The position numbers and the translations under genes were made by a program. A model generated the notes under the pieces. The model made no database searches. It saw nothing but the letters and a program-made list of their open reading frames with translations, and was not told where the DNA came from. DNA of 64,000 nucleotides from Propionicicella superfundia DSM 22317 (lineage in GTDB: Bacteria > Actinomycetota > Actinomycetes > Propionibacteriales > Propionibacteriaceae), in assembly GCF_000423465.1 (NCBI RefSeq), contig NZ_AUIA01000017.1, positions 62,001 through 126,000 on the forward strand, given 5' to 3'. Of this stretch, positions 53,352 through 62,730 are shown in pieces; the stretch's first letter is position 1, and each line of letters opens with the position of its first letter.

Positions 53352-53410
53352 ATCCAGTCGACTGGATAAACTCTGCACACAATCGCTTCTAGTGTGCAAG
53401 GATTTTATCC
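53352..53410. promoter_or_regulatory. nested inverted repeats before abiEi (likely AbiEi operator)
   Basis: A perfect 16-bp palindrome ATCCAGTCGACTGGAT (53352-53367) is followed by an outer repeat GGATAAA/TTTATCC (53364-53370 and 53404-53410). That encloses an inner one, TGCACAC/GTGTGCA (53374-53380 and 53392-53398). The last arm touches the abiEi ATG. AbiEi antitoxins are known to repress their promoter through paired inverted repeats. Confidence 0.65.
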
Positions 53411-54001
53411 ATGAAGGAGTTCGACGAGACGCTCCCGTCCACGTTCACGACGGAGACGGCCAGGACGCGTGGCGTGCACCCACGGGATCTATATGCCTGG
53501 CGGGATGTCGGCCAGATCGTGAAGCTCTCACGTGGCGTGTTCCGGCGGGCGGACGCGCCGCCGGCCTCCTACCCGGACGTGCTGGCGGTGGCATATCGCT
53601 CGCCGCGGGCGATCGTGTGCTGCGTGTCGGCAGCGGCGATCCATGAGTTGACGGACGAGATGCCGCCGACGGTGCAGATCGCCGTGCCGAAGCGGTCCCA
53701 TGCTCCGGTGATCGACTACCCGCCGGTGACGGTGTTCCGCTTCGAGGAGTCCACCTTCGAGCTTGGGCTCTCGACGTTCGATGCCGGGCCGGGCGAGCCG
53801 GTGCGCATCTATGATGCGGCCCGGACGGTGGTGGACCTGATGCGGTTCCGCCGCCGCTTCGGCGAGCCGATCGCGCATGCCGCCTTGTACCGCTACCTGG
53901 CCGCGCCGGGTGCGAGGCCTGCGCTGCTGCTGGAGTACGCGGAGGCGCTTGGCACGTTTGGCCCGGTGCGCTCCGCGCTCGATGTGGCGAGTGCCCGATG
54001 A
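53411..54001 (+). CDS. abiEi: type IV antitoxin AbiEi
   Basis: A 196-residue protein. The N-terminal winged helix (ETARTRGVHPRDLYAWRDVG, then QIVKLSRGVFRRADAPP) and the second domain (VYRS-like VAYRSPRAIVCCVSAAAIHE, then YDAARTVVDLMRFRRRFG) are those of actinobacterial AbiEi. It normally counteracts and represses the nucleotidyltransferase toxin AbiEii. Here the toxin gene, which begins in the usual ATGA overlap at 53998, is cut off after 29 codons, so AbiEi is an orphan. Its operator is probably the repeat group just upstream. Confidence 0.82.
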   Translation: MKEFDETLPSTFTTETARTRGVHPRDLYAWRDVGQIVKLSRGVFRRADAPPASYPDVLAVAYRSPRAIVCCVSAAAIHELTDEMPPTVQIAVPKRSHAPVIDYPPVTVFRFEESTFELGLSTFDAGPGEPVRIYDAARTVVDLMRFRRRFGEPIAHAALYRYLAAPGARPALLLEYAEALGTFGPVRSALDVASAR

Positions 54002-54087
54002 GCAGGCCGTCGCGGAACAGTGCGGCCGGGCGTGCGTATCTCGACCTCCAGAACCGGGCCCGCCAGCACGTTCATTTGATCCTGTAG
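53998..54087 (+). pseudogene. abiEii: AbiEii toxin gene, truncated to 29 codons
   Basis: MSRPSRNSAAGRAYLDLQNR, then ARQHVHLIL and TAG. The opening S-R-P-x-R..A-A-G-R-A-Y-L-D-L-Q-N is the usual N-terminus of AbiEii/AbiGii nucleotidyltransferases, which normally run to about 250-300 residues. Everything after residue 24 or so is missing, including the catalytic GSxxxDxD region. The four-base overlap with abiEi shows the original operon. Confidence 0.75.
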
Positions 54088-54217
54088 GTGACGAAGAACG
54101 CCGCAGCGTAGCTCCGCCCATTCGGAGGAGCCTCAACATCTTCAGCGGAGCGCAGCGAGACCGATGGTAAAGTAGGCTTTGATTAGTCCGCATCCCGCAA
54201 CGAGTAGGTGTTCAGTC

Positions 54218-54883
54218 TTGACGTGGTTCCGGCGTCAGCGTGTTCCGGTCACATGGTTGCGTGAGTTCCTGGTGGCCGTCTTCTCTGCGCTCCCTCGTGA
54301 GTATGAATCCTACGCAGAGCAGGTCAAGCGCGGGCTGATCGCAGGCCTAGTCCGACGGCCCAGCGAAAAGCCGAACTACCTGAGCGTGCAATATGGCGAG
54401 GAGGTTTCGGAGTACGAGGACCCTCGCGGCGCCTATGCCGAACTGTCCGGGATGACACTGTTGAGTAAGACCCACGGTCCGGTGAGCTTTGGAATACTCC
54501 TGAACGAAGGCGTCGTGATGGGGATGTTCTCAGACGTTCCCCTTCGCCCCGAAGACACCATGAGAGAAACCCTTGATATTTCCGGCCTCAGAGTACGCGT
54601 GTTCAACGGAGACCACACTGACGAACTGCGACGGCTCGGCATCGTCGACACCCGAGTAGATCAAGTGGACGAGGTCATCGTAGACGGCCTGCGGTTGCTG
54701 CGCATACGAGACCTCCACGACGGCGACTTCCTTGGCGTCAGCGACGCGGGATTCTTCATCGTGCTCGTTGGCCACCGACAGACTTGCCAAATCCCCGAAG
54801 TCCACATCGAGCAGCTCAAAGCGAGCTTCCCCACGATGGCGACGTCGGAGATCTACGCCTGCACCGATCCTCAACGAGGATAG
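54218..54883 (+). CDS. hypothetical protein
   Basis: About 221 residues. The start is uncertain: TTG 54218 (MTWFRRQRVPVTWLREF) or TTG 54179. It shows LREFLVAVFSALPREYESYA, MGMFSDVPLRPEDTMRETLD, and DGDFLGVSDAGFFIVLVGHR near the end. It is less GC-rich than the chromosomal genes and seems intact. No family is recognised. The 3' end lies close to the end of the remnant on the other strand. Confidence 0.55.
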   Translation: MTWFRRQRVPVTWLREFLVAVFSALPREYESYAEQVKRGLIAGLVRRPSEKPNYLSVQYGEEVSEYEDPRGAYAELSGMTLLSKTHGPVSFGILLNEGVVMGMFSDVPLRPEDTMRETLDISGLRVRVFNGDHTDELRRLGIVDTRVDQVDEVIVDGLRLLRIRDLHDGDFLGVSDAGFFIVLVGHRQTCQIPEVHIEQLKASFPTMATSEIYACTDPQRG

Positions 54884-54889
54884 GTGCAT

Positions 54890-55746
54890 CTTCTGTCTGA
54901 GGAGCGAGAACTTGGGAGCAGTAGGGGCGGGCAACGACTACCGGTTCGAGATCATCTGCTAGGAGCGGAAGGTTCACTCTTCCGCGCCGGGATGCAAACC
55001 CTTCGAGATAGGAAGTCAACGCCGCGAGCGAGGATGCTTCGAGCCCGGCAGGAGAATCACCTCCTGGTCGAACAACAAGTCCCGCCGTGTCACCGATCTT
55101 CCTGACCAATGTTGGAACGTCAGTTCCTAGCGCGCCCCCTGCCAACGCATGGAGCATGCTTGACAAGACGGAAATTGCCAGCCTCGTATCCCCCTCGATA
55201 ACTCCAGAAAGTAGTACCTCTAACGTCGCCGTCGTATCCCCGCTTATCGCGGATTCGGAGATATGCACCATATCTTGCTCGCTGACGGATCTCGTCACGA
55301 TGTCCTTCCGGGACAAGAGCATCCAATTTCTGTAATGCTGACAGCTCCGCCGTTCTTGAGATTTCTTGACCGAGACGCAGTCGGCGTAGGCCATCTGCGA
55401 GATCACGGACCCATCCAGCACAACTGCCAAAGGTCAATCCCAGCAAGTCGTTGGGCCCCATCCCTTCTTCGACCTGAGCGATCCAGCCGGCGACGGTCTC
55501 TTTGAACGATTTTCCCGCGTCCACGTGGTTCTTCGCCGAGATGAAGGCCTTCGTGCCGTCGTCGAGACTCAAGACAATGTCATCTGTGGGATCGGTAGTC
55601 TCGAAGTCCAACCGTTGAACCCGCGCTGTCTGGTTGAGCGGGGCGATCGGCTTACCGATGAGCGCGTACACGGCGAAATAGACCGCAGCGTCGCGACGGA
55701 AGACGCTGCCCGCTTCATTGGCCTGACCTGCACTACTCATGTCCAC
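54890..55746 (-). pseudogene. predicted defence nuclease (dsDNA-endonuclease-like N-domain), broken
   Basis: From ATG 55746: MSSAGQANEAGSVFRRDAAV, then FETTDPTDDIVLSLDDGTKA and FISAKNHVDAGKSFKETVAG. The pattern D-D-I....F-I-x-A-K resembles the restriction-endonuclease-fold N-terminal domain of many multi-domain actinobacterial defence proteins. The frame is lost after IRQRAR near 55272 by one extra base and continues as MVHISESAISGDTTATLEVL, then GVIEGDTRLAISVLSSMLHA, in the next frame. It stops making sense before about 54940. No C-terminal effector domain remains. Confidence 0.6.
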
Positions 55747-55943
55747 AGTTTATTGACCAGGGCAGACGTGATCGTGGAGTTGCCGTCCGTCCGCCCCGCG
55801 TGAAGTCACAGCCCGAAGTCAACCTCGCGTGCACGTTCAGCGCGCCCTCGTTCAACGACTGGAACCGTGGATGACGCGGCACGCGCTTGACGAAGTGCCC
55901 TCTCTGCTCGAACCCCGCGCAACGAACGCGGAAACCCCTGTAA

Positions 55944-56618
55944 GCCCACTACGCCGGAGCCGTCCCCGTCGATCTCCTCAAGACCGAGCAAGACCGCATC
56001 GGTCGCCGCCTCGCCTGGCTCGACGTGCAGATCGAGGCCTCGTCCACCGAGTACGAGCAAGCCAAAGCCCACCTCGACGACTGCCTCACCCTGGCCGGTG
56101 ACTGCCACAAGCTCTACATGAGCATCGACGACTCACTCCGCCGCACCTGCAACCAAGCGTTCTTCGAGACAATCTGGGCCAAACCCGACTCCGACACCGT
56201 CGAGGGAGCACCAGGCACACCCTTCAACGTGCTGCTCAACCCCGAAGTCCACACGCTCGCCCTGGACCACGAGGCCCAAGGGAGCGATAGGAGGATTCAA
56301 ACCGAAAACGTCGCCGGTTTGAACAACGAGCTTCTGGTGGACCGGGGCAGACTCCAACCACATGAGTGGAAGCGCGTCGAACGACTGGAATCCGTGTGGG
56401 AACTGGCGAAGCGGGGTCTCGGGGCGTCGGGCTCCACAGCCGATTCAGGCCTCGCCGGGGCTGTCACGGAACCAAAGAGACGGAATCGAACGCCTCTGAC
56501 TGCCAACCAGATAGACGCGATTCACACGGCCCGCGACAACGGCGAGAGCATCATGTCCATCGCCCGTCGGTTCGAGGTGAGCCGGATGACGGTCTGGGAG
56601 AGGACGAGGACCAGATGA
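55944..56618 (+). pseudogene. large serine recombinase, C-terminal remnant with HTH tail
   Basis: An open frame after TAA 55941 gives YAGAVPVDLLKTEQDRIGRR, then LAWLDVQIEASSTEYEQAKA and HLDDCLTLAGDCHKLYMSID. This is the coiled-coil and zinc-ribbon-following region of resolvase-type large serine recombinases. The catalytic N-terminal domain is missing. The chain ends with NQIDAIHTARDNGESIMSIA and RRFEVSRMTVWERTR, a helix-turn-helix as in small resolvases. It shows that a mobile element once sat here. Confidence 0.7.
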
Positions 56619-56636
56619 ATCCGGGCATGGAGGTCG

Positions 56637-56876
56637 CTACGGCAGGAGATCGAGCATCTGTGTGCGGGCCTTCATGGCGTGGATCACGAGTTCGTTCCCA
56701 CTGTCGAAGACCAGCACAATCGTCTCCAGCAGTCGGCCACGGGTGTCGAACCCGAGCCGAAGCTGCCGAGCCGGACTGTCATCATCGAGGTCCTCGATCC
56801 ACGTTGCCCAGGTCGCAGCCTGGATCGCGTCCTCGGCATCGACGCCGTGTTTGAGCGCCGACGGGTGAACTCTCAC
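56637..56876 (-). CDS. BrnT-like toxin
   Basis: 79 residues. The GTG at 56876 overlaps the antitoxin stop (GTGA). ALKHGVDAEDAIQAATWATW and FDTRGRLLETIVLVFDSGNE, then VIHAMKART, follow the layout of BrnT/DUF497-like ribonuclease toxins (K-H-G, then a strand pair, then a helix with A-x-K/R). The match is general, so another small toxin family is possible. It is downstream of a ribbon-helix-helix antitoxin, the reverse of the usual brnT-brnA order. Confidence 0.62.
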   Translation of the reverse strand: MRVHPSALKHGVDAEDAIQAATWATWIEDLDDDSPARQLRLGFDTRGRLLETIVLVFDSGNELVIHAMKARTQMLDLLP

Positions 56877-57130
56877 GCCGAAGCCAGCGCCTCGCGGATT
56901 ACCTCGGAGCGCGACTTGCCTTCACGCTCCGCCCGCGCATCAAGAGCACTGATCTCATCCGCCGTGAGACGCAACGCGATGACCTGAGACGGCTCCGCGC
57001 CACGACCCGGCCGACCACGACCCCGCTTCTTCAGCGCTGCCACGTCGTAGCCAGCCTCCGCTTCGGTCGCCCAGGCCGCGATCTGCTCCTCGGTGACGGG
57101 CGTGCCGTTGATCGTCTCGCGCTCGCTCAT
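56873..57130 (-). CDS. ribbon-helix-helix antitoxin
   Basis: 85 residues. The C-terminal half SQVIALRLTADEISALDARA, then EREGKSRSEVIREALASA, is a CopG/RHH DNA-binding fold. The N-terminal part (GTPVTEEQIAAWATEAEAGY) would wrap the toxin. A -10 TATAAC (57145-57140, minus strand) lies 9 bases before ATG 57130, and the palindrome CATTAATG (57133-57140) between them could be its operator. It forms a type II toxin-antitoxin pair with the following gene. Confidence 0.75.
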   Translation of the reverse strand: MSERETINGTPVTEEQIAAWATEAEAGYDVAALKKRGRGRPGRGAEPSQVIALRLTADEISALDARAEREGKSRSEVIREALASA

Positions 57131-57278
57131 GCCATTAATGTTATACGAAAAGGACTGAGTGGTACAGGCTGAGCAGAGCAGTGGTCAACACCTGCCTGCG
57201 CCGCGCGTATCGCTGCGCCGCCAGCCGGGAGAGTGCCGGCACCCATATTCTGGAGCAGAGGGCAGGAGGGAGGTAGCC

Positions 57279-58341
57279 ATGAGTGAGTATGACTTCGACG
57301 TCGCAGTGACATTTGCCGGCGAGGACCGAGTGTTCGTCAACGAGGTGGTCGAGCTAGTGAAGGAAGCTGGCTTCAGCGTGTTCTACGACGAGGACGCGAA
57401 GGTTGAGATGTGGGGGCCAGGACCTCACCGAGTACTTCCCCGACGTGTACGAACACCGCGCTCGCTTCGCCGTGATGTTCGTTTCCATGCACTACGCGGC
57501 CAAGCCGTGGACACGGCTGGAGAGGCGCAGTGTCCTGGTGCGCGCCTTGCAGAGCACAACGCCGTACTTGCTTCCGGTACGCCTCGATTCGACTGAGCTT
57601 CCAGGCGTTCGCAGTAGCGTCGCCTACCTCGACGGGCAGACCGAGGGGGCAGTCGGGGTTGCGCGAGCTGTCGTGGCCAAACTCGGCTCGTCTCACGCCG
57701 AAGGATCTAGACGTTTCAACGGGCGCGTACCGCGCACGCCGACCGAGGCCGCGATCCTCATTGGTGAACGACCAGCCGGATGGGAGTACATCCTTTTCAG
57801 CTACTGGTTAGCCGCAGGACTTGGGCAACGTAGCGATGCTTACAACGACCATCGCCTCCAACTCGCATTGGGCGGAGAGTTCATTCCCACAAGTGAGCTC
57901 CACAACTATGCACAGATCGAGTTCGCACGGATGATGAGCACCACCGAAGCGTTTGAACGCCTACTACTCGGTCCTGCTCAGGTTGCCGCAATGGGTGCCC
58001 CTGGGGAGGCCGGAGATCCGGACCTGATCCAACATCTCGCCAGTCGCATGCTGTTGATCTACGATGAGTTGCTCGGTTGGTCACATCGCATCCGCTCAGC
58101 AACAACTCCGCTTGAAGAAGGACGCGATACGCTCCGCGCACTCGCCGACTACGCGACACAACCCGTCGAGGCTGTGCATGAGTTCATCCTGGATTTCCGG
58201 CAACGAATGGACCAGTTAAACGAGACTCTCGAAAGCGGTGAATCCGTCTCGCTGGAACTACCCATTTCCTTCGATGTCCCCACCGATGTCTCAAAGCATT
58301 ACGGGGATTCCCTGAAGCGGTTCGAGAGGGCCCAACGTTAG
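57279..58341 (+). pseudogene. TIR-domain protein with one-base frameshift
   Basis: ATG 57279 follows GGAGGGAGG. The first 46 residues (DFDVAVTFAGEDRVFVNEVV, then ELVKEAGFSVFYDED) are a TIR domain. The frame breaks in TGGGGGCC (G5 at 57412-57416). With four G it would read EMWGQDLTEYFPDVYEHRAR and then FAVMFVSMHYAAKPWTRLE, which completes the TIR fold including the conserved W..E region. A helical domain of about 240 residues follows without a known family. Intact, it would be a 353-residue predicted NADase-type immune effector. It is either phase-off, dead, or a sequencing error. Confidence 0.78.
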
Positions 58342-58659
58342 AAGCGAACGCGCATCGGCCCGTCGACCCGCCGCATACTTCGCAGCACCGCGACCAACGG
58401 TCGACCACTCACCGTAGTCCGCATACGAAGCGCGTTGCCACACGTCTTTCAGAAGACGTCCACGACCCTGTCGCTGCTCCCGTTCGCAGACCTCGTTTGA
58501 GCTGCCACGCCTCTTGCAAGTCGAGGCGAACCAGTCGCACGACTGCATCGGACGTAACTGGAGCGTCTTTGGGGAGGCCGATAGCGGATCTACTTATTTG
58601 GGGAAACATGAGGGCCCGACCTCAGCAGATACCGCCAAGACAAGGAGTCACTGCGAGGT
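58342..58659. other. intergenic region, nothing recognised
   Basis: 318 bp between the convergent TIR and DUF4209 genes. Base composition falls toward the AT-richer block on the right. No gene or clear terminator is seen. Confidence 0.4.
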
Positions 58660-60616
58660 TTAGCTTCTATCAGCACTCCCAGCAGCAAGACAGAAATCAT
58701 CATTCATCTTGATGACCAGCGCTATAAGTGAGCGCAGCGCGATGAGGTATGAATTAAAGTGTGCATCTTCGCCGTCAGTATGAGCTTGTGAACCGTGCAA
58801 GTACCTATTGCGCAAGTTTGGCCCGTTACTGAACCCCACTCTGTTGAGGAAGTAATTGAAGTAATCGGCTTCAGCATCTGTGAGCAGCGAGGATCGTCGC
58901 GTCACCCAACCCTTTTCGACCATTTTATCAACATCAAGGCGCGCAGCAGATGATAGGTGATAGTAGTTCGCCGCCTCAGTATTGAACAGCGCCGAAAGAA
59001 GTACGAGTTGATCCAAGCTCCTGAACTGAACTCGTCCTCCAGCATTCTCAAGCACCCCGAGTCGGATGAGGTGGTCAATACTGGCCCGCTGATATTCGTG
59101 AAAGTCGGTGTATGAGATTTGATTTCGCAGCAGGAGTTCGACCGCGTTGTTACCCTGCAATCCCTCTTCGATGTAGGTCAATGATGATTGATCTGAAAAT
59201 AACAAGTGGAGGACGCCACCAATTTCCTGGTCAGCCACCGGGTATACATACTTGCCCTGAAGCAGGCTGGGTATCTCTCGATATCGGACCTGGTCCGCAC
59301 CCATAGTAAGCAACTCGCGATCAAGGTGTCCATCTTCGACGAACACGCTGAATTGGTTTGCAACACTTTCCATTTCCGCGAAGAGATGTCGAACCCTTTG
59401 GAGGTAGGGTGCCTCACTTGCCGACGGAGAGAATGAGAAGTTCGCTGCTTCAAATTCTTCAACTAAATACTTCTCGAAAAACCACGCAATCACGTCCTCG
59501 AGAGATATGCCGTGCGATTTCAAGAACAAACGATACACGTGAGTCTGAAGCAAAGAGCTTGCGTCTAGGCTTTGGAAAGAGACACCGGTTTTGTACTCCG
59601 CGTTTCCTGTAACCCCCATTATTCGCTCCATCACACCCAAGTGCGCAGGGTAGGAAGGCAGTGTCAGGATCACCTGCTGGTCGGTAAACTCAAACAAATG
59701 CTGGAAGTTGTTCAGGATGCTTGGGTATTCGGTGGTTTCCTCTAGCCATCGTTTGCTGTAGGTATGCCGCAACACTGATCCGTCAGAGGAGTCAATCTCC
59801 GATAGCGCCGGCTCATCTTGATCCTCAGCAATAGAGATTTCACAACCCTTCCTGAATCCAGAGTTCTGTTCAAAGAACTTCGCAGTCAGATCTTCATTTC
59901 TCCGCTTGGCTTTAAGTCTTAGCTTGGCGTCAATACCAGCTTCGGCATTGTCCTTCGCCGTAGAAAATTAGCCGCAGATAGTTTGAGTTCGCGTCATCAT
60001 CATCGATGTAACGTTCCATCAAGTCGCGTGCATCCTTAGACGTGAAGCTACCTGGCAAATAGACCTTCGCTTTCTCGTCTTTTTCCAAGTACTTGCGAGC
60101 AAGAATTTCTGCATTGCGCGGCTCGGCGAGTAGCTCGTCCCGCAGTTCTTCGTCATAGGCGGATACAAGACTTCTGTTCGTCAGCATCTCCGAGAGATGC
60201 ACTCTCGCCGCTTTCAGTGCGGGAATAGTCGCCGAGCTAGAGCAACGTTCAAAGACCTTGTGTTGTCCCAGCAAGGCAAGCAGATCACCATGAAACTCAT
60301 AGCTAACCTCAGCCACGAGGATGGCGACGTTCTCGTTATCAACCGATGCGAAATACCTCGCAACGGCGCTACGAATCTTCGGAACCTGCTCTACAAGCTG
60401 TTCTGCCTCCTCCTCTGAGTACGAGATTGGGAGCAGCCCATGCTCTAGATATTTCTGCACATTGTGGAGCTCAAGGGCATCCATGACACTCGTCAGTTCG
60501 ACCCCAGAATCGAATCCGGCGGCAAGCTCAGCCGCGCGTGGGACGAACACGCCTGCTGCTAAGTCGTGCACACCGTAGAAGCGAACCCGCCGTTGCTCCA
60601 CCTCAGCTTCGGTCAT
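58660..60616 (-). pseudogene. DUF4209 (RNxxxHG) protein with one-base frameshift
   Basis: ATG 60616 (MTEAEVEQRRVRFYGVHDLA) has GAGGTGA 7 bases upstream. The first frame runs to DDDDANSNYLRLI. There one T too many in CTAATTTTCT (plus-strand A4 at 59964-59967) moves it. The other frame continues STAKDNAEAGIDAKLRLKAK, then RRNEDLTAKFFEQNSGFRKG, to the end. The C-terminal GPNLRNRYLHG fits the RNxxxHG motif of DUF4209 and the R-x4-H of HEPN RNases. Repaired, it would have about 651 residues. The block is clearly AT-richer than its surroundings, a sign of transfer. A role in abortive phage defence is likely but unproven. Confidence 0.75.
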
Positions 60617-60942
60617 TATGCGGTCACCTCGCTTCAATCTGCGTCCCTGAGACATATCCACTGCCCGCGCGGAGGAAAACCTTCGCCGTCTAGACAAGCA
60701 TCTCACGCAGCACCGACACTTGTCCGGACTCGACTTCCGAACGACACCGCTCTGAGCACCTGCCGCATCTGCAAGACGCGTGTTCGCTAAGACTGGGCCG
60801 GTGGAGAGCGGGAGCCCGGGCGGTTTCCACGGCGGGGAAGGGGCTAAGAGCTCCTGAGTGATCCCACGCTCAGGCCGGTCAGTTCTGGGTGTGCGCGGCG
60901 TGCTTCCCGCTATCTGTGGCCTACTCATGGTAGTTAGTTGAA
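60617..60942. other. divergent intergenic region
   Basis: 326 bp between the DUF4209 gene and the methyltransferase gene. A short inverted repeat CCTGAG/CTCAGG lies near 60854-60875. Promoters for both genes must be here, but no strong -10/-35 pair stands out. Confidence 0.35.
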
Positions 60943-61803
60943 GTGAGAGATACAACTGGTTACAGCACGACCGCGGTCTTCGCTGCCGCAGCTCGTGCCG
61001 CGCATCCGATCGTCGACCAAGAACCACACCTGCTAGAGGACCCAGTCGCACAACGATTGTGCGACTCGACCAGCCCGTCCCCGCTCAGTTTTCAAGTCGA
61101 ACACCCCGAGGCGCCCGTGCTGGCTGCCGCACGCCTGTCGGCGTGTGCGCGTTCCAACTTTGCCGACCGGACGCTTCTGGACCTTGGTATTGATCAGCTC
61201 GTTATCGTTGGCGCAGGCCTGGACACCACGCTCCAGCGGGTTCACGACCGGTTTGATGGACAGGCATGGCTCGTGGACCTACCCGGGGTGCTTGCGTGGC
61301 GCGAAGAACTGTTCCGCAACGCCGGAGTCGCCGACTTCGCTCATCATGTTGCCGCCGATCTCAGGAATGGCCTGGACCCCCACCTGTTGAAGATGGCCGG
61401 TTTCAACACCCGACGCCCAGCAGTGATCCTCTGGCTCGGGGTAAGCATGTACCTGCCCCCGGCACAGTGCCGACGATTCGTCGCCGACCTCTCCGGCCTG
61501 TCACACGGGTCAGTCCTGATCTTCGACTACGTCCTTTCACCTAGACACCGAGATGAGTCGGGTGCGACCTACGCAAACGCTGTCGCAACGATGGCGGGCA
61601 AGGCTGGGGAGCCGTGGCTGTGCACGACCGCACCATCTGATGCACGCCGCTGGCTCGAAGAAGCTGGCTGGTATGTCCACCAAGATATTGACGAGGCGAG
61701 CGTGGTACCGCCCGAGTTCTGGGACCGGCAGACCCATCTCAAGCCCATGAAGCTGATCAGGCTCGTCTACGCGTCACTGCGCGTTGAAAGACGGCCAACG
61801 TGA
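60943..61803 (+). CDS. class I SAM-dependent methyltransferase (leucine carboxyl methyltransferase-like)
   Basis: 286 residues. GTG 60943 reads MRDTTGYSTTAVFAAAARAA. AGLDTT in QLVIVGAGLDTTLQRV is the S-adenosylmethionine loop of the LCM/PPM family, followed by WLVDLPGVLAWREELF, with the acidic ribose ligand, and LWLGVSMYLPPAQCRRFVAD. Family members methylate carboxyl groups on small molecules or peptides; the substrate here is unknown. No biosynthetic cluster is adjacent. Confidence 0.78.
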   Translation: MRDTTGYSTTAVFAAAARAAHPIVDQEPHLLEDPVAQRLCDSTSPSPLSFQVEHPEAPVLAAARLSACARSNFADRTLLDLGIDQLVIVGAGLDTTLQRVHDRFDGQAWLVDLPGVLAWREELFRNAGVADFAHHVAADLRNGLDPHLLKMAGFNTRRPAVILWLGVSMYLPPAQCRRFVADLSGLSHGSVLIFDYVLSPRHRDESGATYANAVATMAGKAGEPWLCTTAPSDARRWLEEAGWYVHQDIDEASVVPPEFWDRQTHLKPMKLIRLVYASLRVERRPT

Positions 61804-61887
61804 CAATTTCCACCGCCGCCCACTAACAGCTCTGCCATCTGGTTAACCAGTGAGCACCTATCCGGTATGGGAAAGGGGAGCGAGACC

Positions 61888-62724
61888 ATGACCGACCACG
61901 CGGGTGCCGTTATCAGTTTTCGCGATAGCGAGAAACTGCGTTGTCTGTTGTGTCGTCTGCACGAGCAGGGCGAGGGCGCGTGGGTGCATGATCCCGTCGC
62001 TGCCGATCTGATGCGGTACGCGCGGGACAAGTACGCCGCTCTCGCCGTCAAGCACCGGCTTGATCCGTGGGAGGCAGTCTCTGCCGCCTTCGAGGTGATG
62101 CGCACCCCGGCGGCGCGGCGTGCTCGTGATCCGTGGGCGGTGATCACGCATTCGGTGCGGATCACCTGCTCGGTCGAGGAACGCGGGCAGGGGCTCTTGT
62201 GCTCAGTGCATCAGGCCAGGCGGAAGCGGTTCACCGTGTTCCACGATCCCGAACGATTCTCCGACCGTGAGCACCCGATGGTGGACGACCACCCCGTGTT
62301 CGGGTTCATTGACGAACACTTCAACGACCTCGACACACCAGAACCCGATCCTGTCTCCACGCCTGTCCTTCACGCGGTCGAAGGGGCGATCACGCTCCTG
62401 GTGCTGCTGGGCTGGCCGGGCGATACGGCGCGGGATGCGGTTGAGCACGTCTGTGACGCACTGACGAAAGCCGGTGCACGGCAGGCCGCGTATAGCGCGT
62501 TGCGGCGCGATCAGCAGACTCCGGCGATGCTGGATCTTCCTCGCCCCGCCTGGCACGCACTGCTCCGAGCCCTACTAGGCAGCCCCGAACCCGTGCACGC
62601 GGCGACGCCCATGGGGCGGGGCGTGCTGTTGCGGCTGCTGATCGGCGAAACGATGCCGCTGCTGCTGGAGGATGATGACCTCGTCGCCGCCGTCTCCTTC
62701 GCTTCCTCCGGAGTGGGGAGGTGA
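61888..62724 (+). CDS. hypothetical protein of mobile-element type
   Basis: 278 residues. ATG 61888 is chosen because GGGGAG lies 8 bases upstream. It opens MTDHAGAVISFRDSEKLRCL, then WVHDPVAADLMRYARDKYAA and MRTPAARRARDPWAVITHSV. No catalytic motif or family is recognised. Its position immediately before a ParB-like gene, 6 bp away, suggests a maintenance or replication-associated function of an integrative element or plasmid-derived region. Confidence 0.65.
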   Translation: MTDHAGAVISFRDSEKLRCLLCRLHEQGEGAWVHDPVAADLMRYARDKYAALAVKHRLDPWEAVSAAFEVMRTPAARRARDPWAVITHSVRITCSVEERGQGLLCSVHQARRKRFTVFHDPERFSDREHPMVDDHPVFGFIDEHFNDLDTPEPDPVSTPVLHAVEGAITLLVLLGWPGDTARDAVEHVCDALTKAGARQAAYSALRRDQQTPAMLDLPRPAWHALLRALLGSPEPVHAATPMGRGVLLRLLIGETMPLLLEDDDLVAAVSFASSGVGR

Positions 62725-62730
62725 TCGGGG

